From NCBI GenBank assembly GCA_045588345.1, contig JAZNDZ010000093.1, positions 1-18,352 of the forward strand: a stretch of DNA of 18,352 nucleotides, given 5' to 3'. The notes under the pieces are model-generated. The model was not told the origin of the DNA and ran no database searches. It saw only the letters and a list, made by a program, of their open reading frames with translations. The stretch is from HGM04593 sp045588345. Lineage in GTDB: Bacteria > Bacteroidota > Bacteroidia > Bacteroidales > Bacteroidaceae. A program made the position numbers and the translations under genes. Below, piece after piece: positions 8,376 through 14,322 of this stretch. Position 1 is the first letter of the stretch, and every line of letters starts with the position of its first letter.

Positions 8376-8408
8376 GTGGGAAACGGGCAGAGATAAACCG
8401 TTTCCCAC
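8376..8408. terminator. Strong hairpin between convergent genes
   Basis: GTGGGAAACGG (8376-8386) and CCGTTTCCCAC (8398-8408) form a perfect 11-bp stem with an 11-nt loop. On the minus strand it is followed by ATTTTTATT, so it could terminate the small HTH gene. On the plus strand it is the first hairpin after the GH20 gene but has no T-tract. Confidence 0.6.
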
Positions 8409-8414
8409 TACAAG

Positions 8415-8444
8415 GCAACAGCGCATGCGCTGCATAGCTGTTGC
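8415..8444. terminator. Second intergenic hairpin
   Basis: GCAACAGC (8415-8422) pairs with GCTGTTGC (8437-8444), and a smaller palindrome AGCGCATGCGCT overlaps the left arm and loop. It lies between the GH20 gene and the HTH gene, which converge here. With no clear T-tract on either side, its role as a terminator is uncertain. Confidence 0.4.
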
Positions 8445-8458
8445 TTGAAATGAAAATA

Positions 8459-8674
8459 TTATTCTTGTTTCAAATCAAGATTCTCGCTATAATACTTGAA
8501 GAAATCATGACGAAGTATTGAGGATATTTTTACAAGCAACAACGTATCAATACTTTCGCGTTTGAAAATACTATATACATTTGTGCGGTCACAGCACAAT
8601 TGTTTAGCGAACCAAGAGACAGAGAGCCCTTGTTCATCGAATCTCTTTTTGATGATACTTCCGATATGAATCAT
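8459..8674 (-). CDS. Small helix-turn-helix (XRE-like) protein
   Basis: The predicted protein is 71 residues. Its first half fits a Cro/C1-type helix-turn-helix: helix one around GSIIKKRFDEQ, then SVSWFAKQLCCDRTNVYSIFKR (about 18-39), where FAKQL and the following DRTNVYSIFKR are typical of the turn and recognition helix. The second half (LLLVKISSILRHDFFKYY) resembles the remaining helices of a lone HTH domain. There is no dimerisation or ligand domain. The gene has a good promoter whose -33 box lies inside a perfect palindrome, which suggests self-repression. Targets are unknown. It sits next to a MITE-like element, and hairpins follow its stop codon. Short single-domain HTH proteins of this kind are common in Bacteroidota. 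Confidence 0.8.
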   Translation of the reverse strand: MIHIGSIIKKRFDEQGLSVSWFAKQLCCDRTNVYSIFKRESIDTLLLVKISSILRHDFFKYYSENLDLKQE

Positions 8675-8716
8675 AGCTCACTTTTTAAGATTTGCGGTAA
8701 ATTTATCTATTTTGCA

Positions 8717-8755
8717 CAAAAGTAGAGAAAATCCATTGTCTTTCAAACGTTTGAA
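8717..8755 (-). promoter_or_regulatory. Promoter and overlapping operator palindrome of the HTH gene
   Basis: On the minus strand the -33 TTTG (8747-8744) and -7 TACTTTTG (8724-8717) are separated by exactly 19 nt, a consensus Bacteroidota promoter. The -33 box lies within a perfect 14-bp palindrome, TTCAAACGTTTGAA (8742-8755). AACGTT also occurs twice in 14 bases (8746-8751 and 8754-8759). A dimeric repressor bound there would block the promoter; the HTH product itself is the obvious candidate, by inference. Confidence 0.75.
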
Positions 8756-8923
8756 CGTTATTATATTTCTACAACATATTGACCTTTAGCGAAATATGAT
8801 GCTTATTTAACAGATTTGACACAAGTAAAAAATGCCTACAAGAGATAAAAACGGACGCATTTATTGGTTTTTAGTGCGTAACGTACACTACAAAAGGGAA
8901 TGTAAGCATTAAAAATTAGCATT

Positions 8924-8960
8924 AATGACCACTGCAAAAAAAAATGCAGAGCCGGGTCAT
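8924..8960. repeat. A-rich-loop hairpin beside the MITE
   Basis: ATGACC and GGTCAT bracket a second pair, CTGCA and TGCAG, around a run of A residues. This gives a hairpin of about 6 + 5 bp ending 7 nt before the left terminal repeat of the MITE-like element. An AGAGCCG...GGTCAT arrangement recurs inside the element's right end (about 9238-9255), so the two may share an origin. No coding potential was seen in the surrounding 8756-8967 interval. Confidence 0.4.
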
Positions 8961-8967
8961 AAAAATA

Positions 8968-9278
8968 GGCAGGGTGGACATTCATGTTCCCAAAGGAGTG
9001 TGCTTCAGCACCCAGCCGACCGAATGATATTGCACGGCAATTCATGAGCAAAGCATCATGCGACTGGTGAACTCTGTGCCGGGGCTTTTCGTTCTTTTGG
9101 CCGCCAAAAGAACATGATAGAACAACTACAAGAGGAATACAAGATAACTGATTAAGGGTAAAATTAACCTTAGAATAAGATATTCCAGATAGAAAATAAT
9201 CGTACAAGTAAAATATTACCCACACCTTTTTTCTACAGAGCCGAGAGTAGGTCATCGCCACTTTTTGTCCACCCTGCC
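8968..9278. mobile_element. MITE-like element with 13-bp terminal inverted repeats
   Basis: GGCAGGGTGGACA (8968-8980) and its exact reverse complement TGTCCACCCTGCC (9266-9278) enclose 311 bp that contain no transposase or plausible gene. The interior (8987-9225) is the second copy of the dispersed repeat seen at 1-259. Size, perfect terminal repeats and multiplicity of the core suit a miniature element moved by a transposase encoded elsewhere. No target-site duplication is obvious directly outside the termini. Copy 1 lacks the right terminal repeat, so the core may have spread before or independently of these ends. Confidence 0.6.
8987..9225. repeat. Dispersed non-coding repeat, copy 2
   Basis: Nearly identical to bases 1-242, with offsets of 8986 before and 8983 after a 3-nt indel. 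The same two hairpins are present: GTGCT/AGCAC at 9000-9011 (the single loop change is T to C) and the 23-nt near-palindrome at 9091-9113. The few substitutions elsewhere leave both stems intact. It begins 6 nt inside the left terminal repeat of the MITE-like element. Confidence 0.85.
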
Positions 9279-9328
9279 ACAACTTTAAATCTGTCACACC
9301 TCTTAGTTGTGCTCTGAACGATAGAAAC

Positions 9329-10369
9329 TTATACTGATATTTCGCCGGCAAAACTCTTGCTCATGCGGCGACGTACTTCTTCAACTGGGAGATTTTTGCC
9401 CAAGAGATACATTAGTTTGGTGAGTGCGGCTTCAACAGTGGAGTCTTTGCCGCTTATTACTCCTGCTTCAAGAAGTTGCAGGCCTGTCTCATAGCGTTCC
9501 ATGTGTACGCTGCCGCCTGCGCACTGGGTAATGTTTATAATTATCTTACCTTCGGCTGTTGCCTTCGTCAGTGCATCAACAAGCCATTTCTTCTGTGGTG
9601 CATTACCGGCACCGTAGGTGCGGAATATTATACCTTTGAGTTCTTTGGCGCTGAGCAGTTTTTCAACAACCTCCTGTTGTATTCCAGGGAAAAGTGAGAA
9701 GATGACAATGTTGCTGTTGTATTCGTGATGCGCTTTTAGTTTCAAGCCTGGAACGTATTTCCTTATGTTGCGTGTGAAGAACTGTATATCTGTTCCTGCT
9801 TTGGCAAGATTGGGGTAGTTGTTTGAACCGAATGCTCCGAAACTCTCGGAGTTAATCTTTGTCGTACGGTTGCCGCGCATCAGTTTTTCATGGAAGAACA
9901 CACATACTTCGGGTACCATGGGGTTGCCGTCTGCATCTTTGGCTGCTGCTATTTCAATGGCTGTTATGAGGTTTTCCTTGCCGTCGGTACGCAGTGCGCC
10001 TATTGGCAACTGACTTCCCGTCAGTATAACGGGTTTCATGAGGTCTTCAAGCATGAAACTGAGTGCCGATGCTGTGAATGACATGGTATCTGTTCCGTGC
10101 AGTATTACAAAACCGTCGTATTGGTCATAGTTTTTTTCTATGATGCTGACTATGCGGCTCCAAAGTTCCGGTTCCATGTCGGAGGAATCGATAGGAGGGT
10201 CAAATGTTATGGAATCGATATCAATGCTCAGTTGCTTGAGTTCCGGTACATGGCTCAGCAAGTGGTCGAAGTTGAAACTTTCCAGTGCCCCGGTGTCGGC
10301 ATTGTGTATCATGCCTATTGTTCCTCCGGTGTATATGATAAGTATTGATGCACGTCTTTTGTTGCTCAT
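9329..10369 (-). CDS. ansA: Type I (cytoplasmic) L-asparaginase
   Basis: It hydrolyses L-asparagine to aspartate and ammonia. The 346 residues have no signal peptide, fitting the cytoplasmic type I enzyme rather than periplasmic type II. Catalytic motifs are YTGGTIGM (13-20, with nucleophile Thr14), LHGTDTM (90-96, with Thr93 and Asp94) and MRGNRTTK (164-171), where Lys171 matches the catalytic lysine of the E. coli AnsA group. LTGSQLPIGALRTDGKENL (116-134) is the conserved stretch that follows. It is the last gene of a compact minus-strand set, starting 12 nt after the HAD gene. The MITE-like element lies about 50 nt beyond its stop codon. Confidence 0.93.
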   Translation of the reverse strand: MSNKRRASILIIYTGGTIGMIHNADTGALESFNFDHLLSHVPELKQLSIDIDSITFDPPIDSSDMEPELWSRIVSIIEKNYDQYDGFVILHGTDTMSFTASALSFMLEDLMKPVILTGSQLPIGALRTDGKENLITAIEIAAAKDADGNPMVPEVCVFFHEKLMRGNRTTKINSESFGAFGSNNYPNLAKAGTDIQFFTRNIRKYVPGLKLKAHHEYNSNIVIFSLFPGIQQEVVEKLLSAKELKGIIFRTYGAGNAPQKKWLVDALTKATAEGKIIINITQCAGGSVHMERYETGLQLLEAGVISGKDSTVEAALTKLMYLLGKNLPVEEVRRRMSKSFAGEISV

Positions 10370-10381
10370 CGTACCTTGGCT

Positions 10382-11083
10382 TTAAAGAATTTCTTTTATC
10401 TGTAACAAGTCACTTACTTCGTATGTTGGGGTAAATGGGTGTCCATGCTTGCCTTTCGGGTTAAAGAAAATCTGCTGCATGCCTATGTTGGCGGCTCCAA
10501 TTATGTCTGTATCGAACATGTCTCCAATCATAATGCTTTCGTTGAGCAGTGAGCCTGTTTTTTTGAGTGCGTATTCAAAAAGTTCGGGCCGTGGCTTGTT
10601 GATGCCAATATCTTCGGATAGTATTATGTCATCAAAATATCGGTCAATGCCGGCGGTTGCCATTTTGCGTGATTGCAGTTCTGTGAATCCGTTTGACAGT
10701 ATGAACATACGGTATTTGGGGCGCAGGTATTCAAGCAGTTCTATTGCGCTCGGTATGAGGTTGCCTTTTGTAGGTATGCGCCTTAGTGCCTCTTTACAAA
10801 AACATTCACCCAGTTCGAGGTCATTCACTCCAACGCACTCAAGCGGGTAACTGTATCGCCTGCGGTTCAGTTCCTCTTTAGTTATCTTCCCCTCGCCATA
10901 GAGTTTCCATAATTCAAGATTGTAGGGGGCATATATGCTCATGTAATGTTCAAAGGAACCAAAATACCGTTCATAGCCAAGTTGTTCATACGTTTCTTCA
11001 AAAGCCTCACGCGAGGCTGCCGAAAAATCGTACAATGTGTCGTCAAGGTCTATGAAAAGGTTCTTGAACATCTCTTTTTTCAC
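10382..11083 (-). CDS. HAD phosphatase, YjjG-like nucleotidase
   Basis: A haloacid dehalogenase superfamily phosphatase of 233 residues. Motif I is IDLDDTLYDF (11-20), with Asp12 as nucleophile and Asp14 as acid/base. Motif II is ILSNGF (128-133) with Ser130, motif III is INKPRPELF (161-169) with Lys163, and motif IV is MIGDMFDTDIIGA (185-197). The helical cap at about 20-110 is type C1. Overall it resembles the YjjG group, which dephosphorylates (non-canonical) nucleoside monophosphates. Its place 4 nt after thymidine kinase supports a link to nucleotide salvage or pool cleansing, but the exact substrate is not readable from sequence. An internal ATG at residue 5 is a possible alternative start. 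Confidence 0.87.
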   Translation of the reverse strand: MKKEMFKNLFIDLDDTLYDFSAASREAFEETYEQLGYERYFGSFEHYMSIYAPYNLELWKLYGEGKITKEELNRRRYSYPLECVGVNDLELGECFCKEALRRIPTKGNLIPSAIELLEYLRPKYRMFILSNGFTELQSRKMATAGIDRYFDDIILSEDIGINKPRPELFEYALKKTGSLLNESIMIGDMFDTDIIGAANIGMQQIFFNPKGKHGHPFTPTYEVSDLLQIKEIL

Positions 11084-11087
11084 TGTT

Positions 11088-11705
11088 TTATTCTTGTCCT
11101 TCCTGTGCGCTTTTGGTCTCTCTTTCTCTCATTGCAGCATGGTAACATTCGCGGCATAATGGCTCGTACTCTTGCTTCTCGCCAAGCAGAACCTGCTTTT
11201 CGCCGCTTACGAGACGGTGCGATACGTATGCAAGGTTACCGCATTTCACGCAAATTGCATGTACCTTGGTAACGTCGTCGGCCAGTGCCATGAGTGCAGG
11301 CATGGGCCCGAAAGGTTGGCAGCGGAAGTCCATGTCCAGTCCGGCAATGATTACTCTTGTTCCGCGGCGTGCAAGTTCGTTGCACACCTCAACAAGTTCG
11401 CTGTCAAAGAACTGTGCCTCGTCAATGCCTACGACATCGCAATCGTTTGCCAGTAGCAGAATGCTTGCCGATGACTCAATGGGGGTTGACAGAATGTGGT
11501 TGCTGTCGTGTGACACCACCTCCTGTTCTGAATATCGTGTGTCGAGCGCAGGCTTGAAAATCTCCACCTTCTGGTGCGCGAATTTCGCTCTCTTCAGGCG
11601 GCGTATCAGTTCCTCGGTCTTGCCTGAGAACATTGAGCCGCAAATAACTTCAATACGTCCTCTGCGGGACATTTCCATGCGGTTATAGTCGGAAAATCTG
11701 TTCAT
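11088..11705 (-). CDS. tdk: Thymidine kinase (type II)
   Basis: It phosphorylates thymidine to dTMP with ATP in the salvage pathway. The start at 11705 gives 205 residues with P-loop GSMFSGKT (23-30), the VVGIDEAQFFD region, lasso-type residues in the C-terminal half, and four zinc-binding cysteines as CVKC and CREC. RRGRIEVICGSMFSGKTEEL matches the Bacteroidota family start closely. An in-frame upstream ATG at 11765 would add 20 residues, but the -7 promoter box (11753-11760) falls inside that extension, so it cannot be translated from this promoter. The HAD phosphatase and asparaginase genes follow with gaps of 4 and 12 nt, and rsmI is divergent. Confidence 0.95.
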   Translation of the reverse strand: MNRFSDYNRMEMSRRGRIEVICGSMFSGKTEELIRRLKRAKFAHQKVEIFKPALDTRYSEQEVVSHDSNHILSTPIESSASILLLANDCDVVGIDEAQFFDSELVEVCNELARRGTRVIIAGLDMDFRCQPFGPMPALMALADDVTKVHAICVKCGNLAYVSHRLVSGEKQVLLGEKQEYEPLCRECYHAAMRERETKSAQEGQE

Positions 11706-11752
11706 ATATCTGTTTTTGTGTGTTTTTGCAATAGAGGTATTTGCTGTTACTG

Positions 11753-11782
11753 CAAAGATAAACATTTAGGCAAGAAAACAAA
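11753..11782 (-). promoter_or_regulatory. Promoter of the tdk set
   Basis: On the minus strand -33 TTTG (11782-11779) and -7 TATCTTTG (11760-11753) are spaced by 18 nt. Transcription would begin near 11746, about 40 nt before the 11705 start codon, which fixes the start of tdk. Confidence 0.8.
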
Positions 11783-11903
11783 CTCTTATCGGCTTCAAGT
11801 TATCAACAGCTTTTATTCTTCTCTCTTTTGCTGCAAAAAGTGTGCGTAATTCTCGCATAGTTGCTTTAAAAGTGTTTAATTTGCATTGTATAAATTATAT
11901 AAT

Positions 11904-12602
11904 ATGGGAATGCTGTATGTTGTACCCACTCCGGTGGGTAACCTTGAGGATATAACCATGCGTGCTGTGCGCATACTCCGTGAGGCGGATTTTATTTTGG
12001 CCGAAGATACACGTACATCGGCAAAACTTCTGAAGCACCTCGAAATCCAGGTGCCAATGTACTCGCATCACAAGTTCAATGAGCACAAGACTGTGGGCTC
12101 GCTTGCTGAACGCATCAGGGATTGCGAGCATCATGTTGCGCTCATTTCCGATGCAGGTACTCCTGCAATCTCCGACCCTGGTTTCATGTTGGTGCGCGAG
12201 GCTGTAAGATGTGGGGTAGAGGTGCAGTGCCTGCCTGGTGCAACTGCCTTTGTACCAGCGCTGGTAAGTTCTGCTTTGCCATGCGACAAATTTGTTTTTG
12301 AGGGCTTTCTGCCACAGAAGAAGGGTCGCCAGACGAGACTGAATTTCCTCAAGGGCGAGCAACGTACCATGATATTCTATGAGTCGCCTTACCGTGTGCT
12401 CAAGAGCCTTGCCCAGTTTGCCGAATCCTTTGGTCCCGAACGTCAGGCTGCTACCGTGCGCGAAATATCCAAACTGCATGAGGAGTGTCGGCGAGGAACA
12501 CTTGCAGAACTCATAGAACACTTCACCAAGAACGAACCGCGCGGCGAATTTGTTATTGTTGTGGCCGGTGCCGATGAAAAGGCTATGCAGGTCGATGAAT
12601 GA
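11904..12602 (+). CDS. rsmI: 16S rRNA (cytidine-1402 2'-O) methyltransferase RsmI
   Basis: It methylates the 2'-hydroxyl of C1402 in the ribosomal P site using SAM. Tetrapyrrole-methylase-fold motifs are VVPTPVGNLEDIT near the N-terminus, LAEDTRTSAKLLKH, ISDAGTPAISDPG and CLPGATAFVPALVSSALP, with EGFLPQKKG and FYESPYR further on. This order is diagnostic of RsmI. The start is taken as ATG 11904 (MGMLYVVP); an in-frame TTG at 11886 adds six non-conserved residues, and ATG 11910 is also possible. From 11904 the protein is 232 residues. A permease gene follows 24 nt later. No clear consensus promoter was found; a TAATTTG near 11879-11885 is at best weak. Confidence 0.94.
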   Translation: MGMLYVVPTPVGNLEDITMRAVRILREADFILAEDTRTSAKLLKHLEIQVPMYSHHKFNEHKTVGSLAERIRDCEHHVALISDAGTPAISDPGFMLVREAVRCGVEVQCLPGATAFVPALVSSALPCDKFVFEGFLPQKKGRQTRLNFLKGEQRTMIFYESPYRVLKSLAQFAESFGPERQAATVREISKLHEECRRGTLAELIEHFTKNEPRGEFVIVVAGADEKAMQVDE

Positions 12603-12626
12603 GCCCCTTTGTAACAAAAAAAGACT

Positions 12627-13808
12627 ATGAAACAGAGTGAAATATCTTTAGGGCGTTTCTTGCGCATAGTGATGCTTGTCGCAGCCATTGCAGTTTCCTA
12701 TTTTGTGCTCAATAGCCTGAGTAGCGTGCTTTTGCCTTTTGCTATAGCCTGGTTGCTTGCCTATCTTATTCAACCTTTAGTATCATTCATACAACACAGG
12801 TTGCGCTTCAAGTTCAGGGTGCTGTCAATCATTGTTGCACTGCTGTTTATCGGTTTGCTCATATATGGGTTGCTGATGCTCGTTCTGCCCTCGATAATCA
12901 ATGAAATAATCTCATTGAAAGACATTGCGCTTTCCCTGATAAACAACAATCTCACAAACTCCACTATCCCGGAGCCCATTATGGAGTTCTTCAAGCGGAT
13001 GATGAAGGAAAATGACATGGTGTCGCTGCTTAACAGCGAACTGGTAATGGAACTGAACAATATGGCTTTCAATAAATTGCAGAGCATTGCTTTTGGTACT
13101 GTCGATGTGGTGAAGGCAATATTCTCGCTGGGCATAGTCCTGCTGTATCTGTTCTTTATCTTGCTCGATTTTGAGCGCCTTTCAGGTTCGTGGACGTTGT
13201 ACATTCCCCAGCAATGGCGCAGTGTCGCGACAAAATTGTGGGGTGACCTTGTACGTGGCATGAACCAGTATTTCCGCGGGCAGTCACTTGTTGCGTTCTG
13301 TGTGGGTGTACTCTATTCAATAGGTTTTGTCATCATAGATTTTCCGGCAGCAATCGCATTCGGAGTGTTTATTGGTTTCCTTAATCTTGTTCCCTATCTT
13401 CAGTTGTTGTCAGTAGTCCCCATGCTGTTGTTGGCTATGCTCAAGGCTGTAAGTACAGGAGGCGATTTCTGGCTCATACTATTGTCTGCGTTGGTGGTGT
13501 TGGCTGTGGTACAGGTTATTCAGGACCTTTTTCTTGTTCCGCGTATCATGGGCAAACGCATGAATCTGCACCCGGCAATAATCCTTCTTTCCCTTTCCAT
13601 ATGGGGGCATCTGCTTGGTGTCCTTGGCATGATTGTCGCTCTGCCGTTGACTACTCTCATTCTTGGCTATCTGAAACGTTACCACGAGATTGCTGCAACT
13701 TTCGGTTATTCCGAGGAACGTACAATCAAGGAGGCAATTGACACCACTGTCTTCGACGGCAAGAAGGGTGCTACTAAGGACGCGGACGAAAGCGACAAGA
13801 ACGGATAA
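12627..13808 (+). CDS. AI-2E family membrane permease
   Basis: A polytopic inner-membrane protein of 393 residues in the AI-2E (PerM/YdiK) family. Members have been linked to autoinducer-2 export, sodium-proton exchange or other efflux, so the substrate cannot be stated here. Hydrophobic segments lie at about 12-30, 31-50, 64-90, 160-181, 215-237, 241-270, 280-301 and 312-348, with a soluble stretch at about 95-155, matching the family topology. Signature stretches are FLNLVPYLQLLSVVPMLLLA (251-270) and VQVIQDLFLVPRIMGKRMNL (295-314). The last 20 residues are charged (KKGATKDADESDKNG). It starts 24 nt after rsmI and is probably co-transcribed; a hairpin with a T-run follows the stop codon. 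Confidence 0.9.
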   Translation: MKQSEISLGRFLRIVMLVAAIAVSYFVLNSLSSVLLPFAIAWLLAYLIQPLVSFIQHRLRFKFRVLSIIVALLFIGLLIYGLLMLVLPSIINEIISLKDIALSLINNNLTNSTIPEPIMEFFKRMMKENDMVSLLNSELVMELNNMAFNKLQSIAFGTVDVVKAIFSLGIVLLYLFFILLDFERLSGSWTLYIPQQWRSVATKLWGDLVRGMNQYFRGQSLVAFCVGVLYSIGFVIIDFPAAIAFGVFIGFLNLVPYLQLLSVVPMLLLAMLKAVSTGGDFWLILLSALVVLAVVQVIQDLFLVPRIMGKRMNLHPAIILLSLSIWGHLLGVLGMIVALPLTTLILGYLKRYHEIAATFGYSEERTIKEAIDTTVFDGKKGATKDADESDKNG

Positions 13809-13809
13809 T

Positions 13810-13831
13810 AGCAGTTTTTATGCTGCTTTTT
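13810..13831 (+). terminator. Likely terminator after the rsmI-permease pair
   Basis: AGCAG (13810-13814) pairs with CTGCT (13823-13827) across an 8-nt T-rich loop, ending in TTTTT. The stem is short, but it comes directly after the permease stop codon and before the tRNA-Lys promoter. Confidence 0.5.
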
Positions 13832-13872
13832 ACAGTTTTTACACTCTCGGCTGTTAAAAATTGAATGAAAAT

Positions 13873-13903
13873 TTTGCATATACGGAAAATATCCCTATCT
13901 TTG
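13873..13903 (+). promoter_or_regulatory. Promoter of tRNA-Lys
   Basis: The -33 TTTG (13873-13876) and -7 TATCTTTG (13896-13903) are separated by exactly 19 nt. This consensus Bacteroidota promoter places the start about 10-15 nt ahead of the tRNA. Confidence 0.88.
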
Positions 13904-13927
13904 CACTCGCTTAACGGCAATTAGGTA

Positions 13928-14000
13928 GACTCGCTAGCTCAGCAGGTAGAGCACATCCCTTTTAAGGATGGGGTCTTGGGTTCGAGCCCCAAGCGAGTCA
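13928..14000 (+). tRNA. tRNA-Lys (anticodon UUU)
   Basis: A full cloverleaf is visible: acceptor GACUCGC/GCGAGUC with discriminator A, D stem GCUC/GAGC, anticodon stem CAUCC/GGAUG with loop CUUUUAA (anticodon UUU), and T stem UUGGG/CCCAA with loop UUCGAGC. It is 73 nt and CCA is not encoded. It has its own promoter and terminator. The A+T-rich primase-helicase and ATPase genes lie directly downstream, making this tRNA a candidate integration site. Confidence 0.97.
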
Positions 14001-14028
14001 CATTGTGAGTCCAGGCGAATCACGAAAT

Positions 14029-14062
14029 AAAAAGGGGAAAGTTTTGAAACTTTCCCCTTTTT
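14029..14062 (+). terminator. Terminator of tRNA-Lys
   Basis: AAAAAGGGGAAAGTTT (14029-14044) and AAACTTTCCCCTTTTT (14047-14062) form a perfect 16-bp hairpin with a 2-nt gap between the arms. It ends in a T-run in the plus direction and begins with an A-run, so it could also stop transcription from the minus strand. The following stretch (14063-14263) shows no gene or strong structure. Confidence 0.9.
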
Positions 14063-14263
14063 GCGTGTTTGTAGGGCATAAATTAAGGAAAATCAATAGT
14101 TTATTATTTCCTGAATTTTGGAATGCAGGGCGGTGACGGCGGAGGCAATGACCGCTCTACAGTAGTCTATTGCTACGAAGTGACTAAATTCACAAGGGAA
14201 ACATAAAATAGCTGGGTAATCCCTCAGACGTAGGTAGTTTGTGTTCGCGAATTACAGCAAGTT

Positions 14264-14322
14264 TAGTAAATATTTGAACTGAAATAGAATTTAGTCTTTC
14301 TTTATTGTTCAAATATTTACTA
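14264..14322. repeat. 16-bp perfect inverted repeat overlapping a stop codon
   Basis: TAGTAAATATTTGAAC (14264-14279) and GTTCAAATATTTACTA (14307-14322) are exact reverse complements separated by 27 nt. The outer bases of the right arm are the TAG stop codon of the primase-helicase gene on the minus strand. The transcript could fold it as a 3'-end structure, but the loop is long and no T-run follows. A terminator, an mRNA-stabilising stem, or a protein-binding or recombination site are all possible. Confidence 0.7.

Noticed and set aside
8836..9351. Minus-strand open frame of 171 codons across the MITE-like element
   Set aside because: It starts inside the end of ansA and runs through the terminal repeats and hairpins. 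It shows no domain and its openness follows from the repeat sequence. The same frame is partly open in copy 1, but nothing indicates it is translated.
11706..11765. Twenty-residue N-terminal extension of thymidine kinase
   Set aside because: It contains the promoter -7 box and does not match the usual family start.
11886..11903. TTG start for RsmI
   Set aside because: It adds six residues absent from the conserved family N-terminus; ATG 11904 fits better.
11895..12617. Minus-strand open frame of 240 codons opposite rsmI
   Set aside because: It lies entirely antisense to a gene with clear RsmI motifs, and its translation has no recognisable domain.
14182..14296. Ten-base inverted pair GACTAAATTC / GAATTTAGTC near tRNA-Lys
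   Set aside because: The arms are 95 nt apart, one lies inside the loop of the stronger 16-bp inverted repeat, and chance is a sufficient explanation in A+T-rich DNA.
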